From: Acetobacteraceae bacterium
Lineage (GTDB): Bacteria; Pseudomonadota; Alphaproteobacteria; Acetobacterales; Acetobacteraceae
Assembly (NCBI GenBank): GCA_947475245.1
Contig: CANJLW010000007.1
Location: 100,005-164,004, forward strand
Length of the DNA stretch: 64,000 bases
Reading direction: 5' to 3'
Part shown: in pieces, positions 62,611 to 64,000 of the stretch
Numbering within the stretch: position 1 is the stretch's first letter
Layout of the letters: the number at the start of each line of letters is the position of its first letter
The notes under the pieces: model-generated
What the model was told of the DNA's origin: nothing
What the model saw: only the letters and a program-made list of their open reading frames with translations
Database searches by the model: none
Translations under genes and position numbers: made by a program

Positions 62611-63839
62611 GCGGTCCCCTGCACGGCCTGCGGGTACTCGAACTCGCCGATGAAAAGGGCCAATTCTGCGGCAAGCTACTCGGCGATCTCGGTGCCGACG
62701 TCATCAAGATCGAACCCCTCGGCGGAGAGCCCTGCCGTCTGGTCGGCCCGTTCCTGAACGACGTCGCGCACCCCGACCGCAGCCTGTCGTTTTGGTACTA
62801 CAACACCTCGAAGCGCGGCATAACGCTGAACCTCGCCTCCGAGGACGGACGGGCGTTGTTCAGGCGTCTGGCGGCCACGGCGGATGTCGTGCTGGAAAGC
62901 TTCCGTCCCGGCTATCTGGAATCACTCGGGCTGGGCCAGGAGACGTTGCGTGCGGAAAATCCGGCGCTGATCGTCTGTTCGCTGACTCCGTTCGGGCAAA
63001 CCGGGCCGTGGCGAGACTATGAATCGGCGGATTTGCTGCACATGGCGGCGGGTGGAGAGATGGCGTCCTGTGGCTATGACGATATCGACACACCGATCGC
63101 GCCGGGCGGCGGCAATGCGTGGCACATGGGCTGTCACTACGCCTATATGGCGATCATGGCGGCGCTGGTTTACCGAACCGTGTCCGGCGTCGGCCAGTAT
63201 ATCGACACATCGATTCATGAGGCTTGCGCGCTGACCACCGAATCCGCGATCGCCAATTACGTCTATCGCGGAGAGGTGTTGAAGCGGCAAACCGGCCGGC
63301 ATCACGCCGTCGGGCCGACCGTCCGCACTCAGTTTCCGGCCAAGGACGGCAAGTACGTGACGGCCCTGATCTCCGGCGGCCTCAATCCGCGCAACGTCAA
63401 AAATCTGGCCGACCTCATGGGTGCCTATGAGATGGCGGGCGATCTGGCGGACCCGAAATACCAGGACCCCGCGACGATCGCCGCAAGCACATCGCACATC
63501 GTCGACGGTCTGCTGGCCGATTTCATCGCCAGCCTGCCGGCCGAAGAGGTTTACCATGCGGCCCAGGCGCGCGGCTTTACCTGGGGCGCGGTGCGCGCGC
63601 CGGAAGACTTGCCGGACGACGGCCATCTACAAGATCGCGGCTTCTGGAAAACCGTCGAACACCCCGAACTCGGCCGCAGTTTTGTCTATCCGGGCGAAGC
63701 GGCGATCTACAACGGCACGCCCTGGGAAATCTCTCGACGCGCGCCCCTGATCGGCGAGCATAACGAAGACGTGTACATCAACGTCCTCGGCCTCTCAAAG
63801 GCGCAAGTCTCGGAACTCGTGGCGTTCGGCACAATTTGA
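62607..63839 (+). CDS. Class III CoA-transferase (CaiB/BaiF), subunit apparently without catalytic Asp
   Basis: The 410-residue protein has L-R-V-L-E-L-A-D-E-K-G-Q-F near residues 8-20, L-G-A-D-V-I-K-I-E-P-L-G-G, N-T-S-K-R-G-I-T-L-N, F-R-P-G-Y-L and P-F-G-Q-T-G-P. In the stretch aligned to the nucleophilic Asp of formyl-CoA transferase it reads G-N-A-W-H-M-G-C-H-Y-A-Y-M, with no Asp. It is translationally coupled to the preceding subunit, which has one. A paired arrangement is known for benzylsuccinate CoA-transferase. An SDR gene follows after about 90 bases. Confidence 0.9.
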   Translation: MSGPLHGLRVLELADEKGQFCGKLLGDLGADVIKIEPLGGEPCRLVGPFLNDVAHPDRSLSFWYYNTSKRGITLNLASEDGRALFRRLAATADVVLESFRPGYLESLGLGQETLRAENPALIVCSLTPFGQTGPWRDYESADLLHMAAGGEMASCGYDDIDTPIAPGGGNAWHMGCHYAYMAIMAALVYRTVSGVGQYIDTSIHEACALTTESAIANYVYRGEVLKRQTGRHHAVGPTVRTQFPAKDGKYVTALISGGLNPRNVKNLADLMGAYEMAGDLADPKYQDPATIAASTSHIVDGLLADFIASLPAEEVYHAAQARGFTWGAVRAPEDLPDDGHLQDRGFWKTVEHPELGRSFVYPGEAAIYNGTPWEISRRAPLIGEHNEDVYINVLGLSKAQVSELVAFGTI

Positions 63840-63932
63840 GGATGAAACCCGCCAGCTTGCCTGATTGAACGGTTCGGTCGCAATCTGTCGGTCGAACGCG
63901 CAACGGCGCGGACACCGACACAGGGACGACAC

Positions 63933-64000
63933 ATGGAACTCAAAGGCGCGGTGGCTCTGGTCACGGGCGGCAACGGCGGGCTGGGACAGCGCATCTGTCA
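63933..64000 (+). CDS. Short-chain dehydrogenase (SDR), N-terminal fragment (cut by window edge)
   Basis: Only the first 22 codons are present: M-E-L-K-G-A-V-A-L-V-T-G-G-N-G-G-L-G-Q-R, the SDR T-G-G-x-x-G-L-G cofactor loop. T-G-G-N-G-G-L-G is common in 3-hydroxyacyl-CoA dehydrogenase type II-like SDRs, which would suit the neighbouring CoA-transferases, but this is only a hint. AGGGACGAC precedes the ATG. The rest lies beyond position 64000. Confidence 0.85.
   Translation, partial: MELKGAVALVTGGNGGLGQRIC

Overview
This 64 kb window is GC-rich chromosomal DNA from an alphaproteobacterium, most likely a member of the Rhodospirillales/Acetobacteraceae. The basis is gene order and content: rplU-rpmA-obgE-proB, leuS-lptE-holA and cvpA-purF-SDR are alphaproteobacterial arrangements, and the window is rich in catabolic genes (CoA-transferases, 2-oxoglutarate dioxygenases, protocatechuate 3,4-dioxygenase, a Bug-type binding protein). 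It carries a Hint-domain surface protein and a PEP-CTERM protein. I saw no rRNA, tRNA, CRISPR array, transposase or prophage.

Layout. 1-1437: the 5' end of a UvrD-type helicase, then a PEP-CTERM secreted protein with an unusually rich upstream region (a sigma-54 promoter, an FNR-like box and two matching dyads). 1438-6509: metF; divergent mlaA and mlaC (lipid transport); a dioxygenase with an acetyltransferase; and a crotonase without the usual catalytic glutamates. 6559-17433: four overlapping minus-strand genes encoding long TPR proteins, three of them ending in the same roughly 300-residue domain marked by a V-S-G-Q-L-R-G-Y motif and resembling a glycosyltransferase. This is the strongest candidate for an undescribed system. 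17553-20032: an exported DUF1501/DUF1800 pair. 20033-20691: a gene-free stretch with five copies of an 18 bp direct repeat.

20692-27202: catabolic genes, comprising a PPOX-fold protein, a Bug receptor, an iron-type alcohol dehydrogenase, and a minus-strand operon of LLM oxidoreductase, SDR, amidohydrolase and aldo/keto reductase. 27368-30267: rplU-rpmA-obgE-proB. 30028-32151: a NYN-domain nuclease with three OST-HTH-like repeats, whose end lies antisense over proB. 32375-41739: radA, a 1,630-residue Hint protein, then cvpA-purF-SDR, all on the minus strand; the Hint gene sits between radA and cvpA. 41812-49397: a Uma2 endonuclease, a periplasmic protein, an MlaF-type ATPase, an amidohydrolase coupled to a CobW-type GTPase, small proteins, a PhyH dioxygenase and an MFS carrier. 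49442-53616: leuS-lptE-holA. 53770-64000: two small unknown proteins, an NTF2-like protein, an MFS exporter, a TauD dioxygenase, an operon of CoA racemase-aroE-pcaH-pcaG, a GFA protein, a pair of class III CoA-transferases, and the start of an SDR.

All calls rest on reading the sequence and on remembered family motifs; no database search was run.
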